Assembly (NCBI GenBank): GCA_012837335.1
Contig: DURM01000055.1
Coordinates: forward strand, 20,604 to 84,603
Direction of reading: 5' to 3'
DNA length: 64,000 nt
Source: Bacillota bacterium
Lineage (GTDB): Bacteria; Bacillota; Limnochordia; Darwinibacteriales; DTU012
In this document: piece by piece, positions 62,680 through 64,000 of the stretch
Position numbering within the stretch: the first letter of the stretch is position 1
How the letters are laid out: each line of letters opens with the position of its first letter
Notes under the pieces: model-generated
Told to the model about the DNA's origin: nothing
Databases searched by the model: none
What the model saw: the letters and a program-made list of their open reading frames with translations, nothing else
Position numbers and translations under genes: made by a program

Positions 62680-63779
62680 TGAAACCGGTAAAGGTAGGTA
62701 TTATTGGCTGCGGTAATATCAGCGGCATTTATTTTAAAAACACTGCGCAGTTTGAAATCCTTGATGTGATAGCAGCTGCTGACCTGGTTCCGGAGCGGGT
62801 TGAAGCCAAAGCAGCGGAGTTTAATATTCCTAAGGTCTATTATTCCGGCGAAGAGCTGCTGCAGGACCCGGAAGTAGAGCTGATCATTAATTTAGGCACT
62901 CCTGATACTCATGCCGAAATCTGTCTTGCTGCCCTAAATGCCGGCAAGCATGTCTATGTAGAGAAACCGCTGGCCATTACCCTGGAAGAAGGGCAAGCGA
63001 TTCTAAGAACAGCAGAAGCCAAAGGCTTATTAGTAGGCTGCGCTCCTGACACGTTCATGGGAGGCGGAATCCAAACCTGCCGCAAGCTGATTGATGATGG
63101 TTGGATTGGCCAACCCATCGGCGGAACAGCTTTTATGGTCAACCACGGACATGAGCACTGGCATCCGGATCCCGAGTTTTATTACAAGACCGGCGGCGGT
63201 CCAATGTTTGATATGGGACCCTACTACTTAACAGCACTGGTTAATCTGCTGGGACCGATTAAGCGCATCTGCGGTTCAACCAAAAGATCTTTTGCGGAGC
63301 GGACGATCACCAGCACGCCGAAATACGGTCAGAAAATTGAAGTTGAAGTGCCAACCCATGTTGCCGGAATTTTTGACTTTGCCTCCGGGGCTGTAATCTC
63401 CATGATCACATCTTTTGATGTGTGGGGAGCGAATCTGCCGCGAATTGAAATTTACGGCACCAAAGGAACCTTAAGTGTTCCCGATCCCAATGGTTTTGGC
63501 GGTCCGGTTAAGATTAAGCTTCCTGAATCAGAGTGGAAGGAAATTCCTCTAACCCACGGTTACTCGGAAAACAGCCGCGGACTGGGCGCAGCTGATCTGG
63601 CTTATGCAATCCGCACAGGACGCAACTACCGGGCCAGCTGCAAATTAGCATACCATGTGCTAGAGGCTATGCACGGAGTCCACAGCGCTTCAGATTCGGG
63701 CCGGTATTACGAGATGGAGAGCACCTGTGATCAGCCTGAACCGCTTGAGCGGGGAACAATTCCGTTTAAAGAAATATAA
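62679..63779 (+). CDS. Gfo/Idh/MocA-family oxidoreductase
   Basis: A 366-residue NAD(P)-dependent sugar oxidoreductase. Rossmann start VGIIGCGNISGIYFKN, catalytic-type EKPLAITLEEG and YYKTGGGPMFDMGPYYLTAL are family signatures. ATG follows AAGGAGGAGG. Co-transcribed with the ThuA-like gene, suggesting stepwise oxidation of a common sugar or disaccharide such as a keto-glycoside; substrate inferred only. Confidence 0.9.
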   Translation: MKPVKVGIIGCGNISGIYFKNTAQFEILDVIAAADLVPERVEAKAAEFNIPKVYYSGEELLQDPEVELIINLGTPDTHAEICLAALNAGKHVYVEKPLAITLEEGQAILRTAEAKGLLVGCAPDTFMGGGIQTCRKLIDDGWIGQPIGGTAFMVNHGHEHWHPDPEFYYKTGGGPMFDMGPYYLTALVNLLGPIKRICGSTKRSFAERTITSTPKYGQKIEVEVPTHVAGIFDFASGAVISMITSFDVWGANLPRIEIYGTKGTLSVPDPNGFGGPVKIKLPESEWKEIPLTHGYSENSRGLGAADLAYAIRTGRNYRASCKLAYHVLEAMHGVHSASDSGRYYEMESTCDQPEPLERGTIPFKEI

Positions 63780-63782
63780 ACT

Positions 63783-63819
63783 AAAGAGTGTCGGCGTATG
63801 CACCCGACACTCTTTTTTA
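63783..63819 (+). terminator. Terminator of the thuA-Gfo operon
   Basis: GAGTGTCGG/CCGACACTC perfect 9-bp stem followed by TTTTTT. Confidence 0.88.
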
Positions 63820-63852
63820 GTTATTGACTAATTTTTAACTGCAAGGAAGACC

Positions 63853-64000
63853 TTATTCCTGCATTTGCAGTAATTCCTGCATCCGCAGCTGCACCTTTTG
63901 GTCAAGTTCATCTTCAGCGCGGAACACTGATTCGCTCCATTCCCAATATTGAGTTTTAGGTTCCAGATTAAACTCCTCATGGTAGTATGTGCTCAAAAAC
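63853..64000 (-). CDS. Partial CDS, C-terminus of a protein running off the window
   Basis: Open minus-strand frame giving the last 48 or so residues of a protein: an aromatic/acidic segment (TYYHEEFNLEPKTQYWEWSES split from LQMQE), then a Gln/Leu-rich amphipathic helix ending QELLQMQE. The start lies beyond the window. Too little to name a family. Confidence 0.55.
   Translation of the reverse strand, partial: FLSTYYHEEFNLEPKTQYWEWSESVFRAEDELDQKVQLRMQELLQMQE

Noticed and set aside
1..64000. CRISPR arrays, insertion sequences, prophage or integrated element
   Set aside because: No regularly spaced direct repeats, transposase, integrase or phage structural genes were seen on either strand.

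Overview
The window reads as a gene-dense chromosomal segment of a Firmicutes-lineage bacterium, probably a deep-branching clostridial or Limnochordia-type lineage. This is inferred from sigma-A promoters with 17-bp spacers, strong AGGAGG ribosome binding sites, frequent GTG/TTG starts, a ykkC-type purine leader, a tetrahydrofolate riboswitch on folT, RapZ, CspA and the FprA flavoprotein. Several features suggest a diderm cell with an outer membrane: a beta-barrel-like secreted protein, a LolA-like protein, a periplasmic M48 protease, an ABC solute-binding protein with a cleavable signal peptide but no lipobox, and a secreted protein resembling diderm LPP20/FlgT-type proteins. Glutaminyl-tRNA synthetase is present, which is uncommon in Firmicutes. 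I see no insertion sequences, prophage, CRISPR array, rRNA or tRNA.

Layout. 0.1-3.5 kb: minus-strand envelope cluster (beta-barrel, LolA-like, M48 protease, PsbP-like). 3.6-12.7 kb: housekeeping and stress genes (FMN glutamate-synthase-like protein, B12-binding radical SAM protein, TGS-nucleoside kinase, PepT-like peptidase, MATE exporter, Ogt, FprA). 12.8-23.5 kb: a HEAT-repeat/pectate-lyase fusion, GlnRS, a lipoprotein, a Gfo/Idh/MocA oxidoreductase divergent from an AraC regulator, a HEPN-like/CBS protein and a GH106-like glycosidase. 23.6-30.9 kb: the purine operon purE-L-F-M-N-D behind a PRPP-type riboswitch. 31-37.3 kb: a TetR-controlled operon with a peptide-type ABC importer lacking its ATPases, MscS and a C-S lyase. 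37.3-43.3 kb: paired half-size chromate transporters, a tandem HD/HD-GYP protein, a phosphoglycerate mutase whose halves are in swapped order, CspA and RapZ. 43.3-51.7 kb: an FAD enzyme with an MFS carrier, isocitrate dehydrogenase convergent with a Re-citrate/homocitrate synthase, an ECF sigma factor with three small proteins, an orphan sensory-rhodopsin-transducer-like protein and a class II aldolase. 51.8-64 kb: secreted proteins, a VOC protein, folT with its riboswitch, a NagD-type phosphatase, an aldose epimerase, a fliT-like/fliD pair behind a sigma-28 promoter, CCA transferase, a sugar isomerase, a membrane-anchored NERD-like protein, and a ThuA/Gfo pair.

Themes. Sugar and pectin degradation recurs: pectate lyase, GH106, aldolase, mutarotase, isomerase, and two Gfo proteins, one with ThuA. 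Regulation is unusually legible: two riboswitches, an attenuator-like hairpin, a TetR operator, an ECF autoregulatory promoter and a sigma-28 promoter. The strongest candidate novelty is the phosphoglycerate mutase-like protein at 40331-41914, which looks like a complete circular permutant of iPGM. Three genes also have well-spaced ribosome binding sites pointing at CTG or ATC codons rather than ATG/GTG/TTG.
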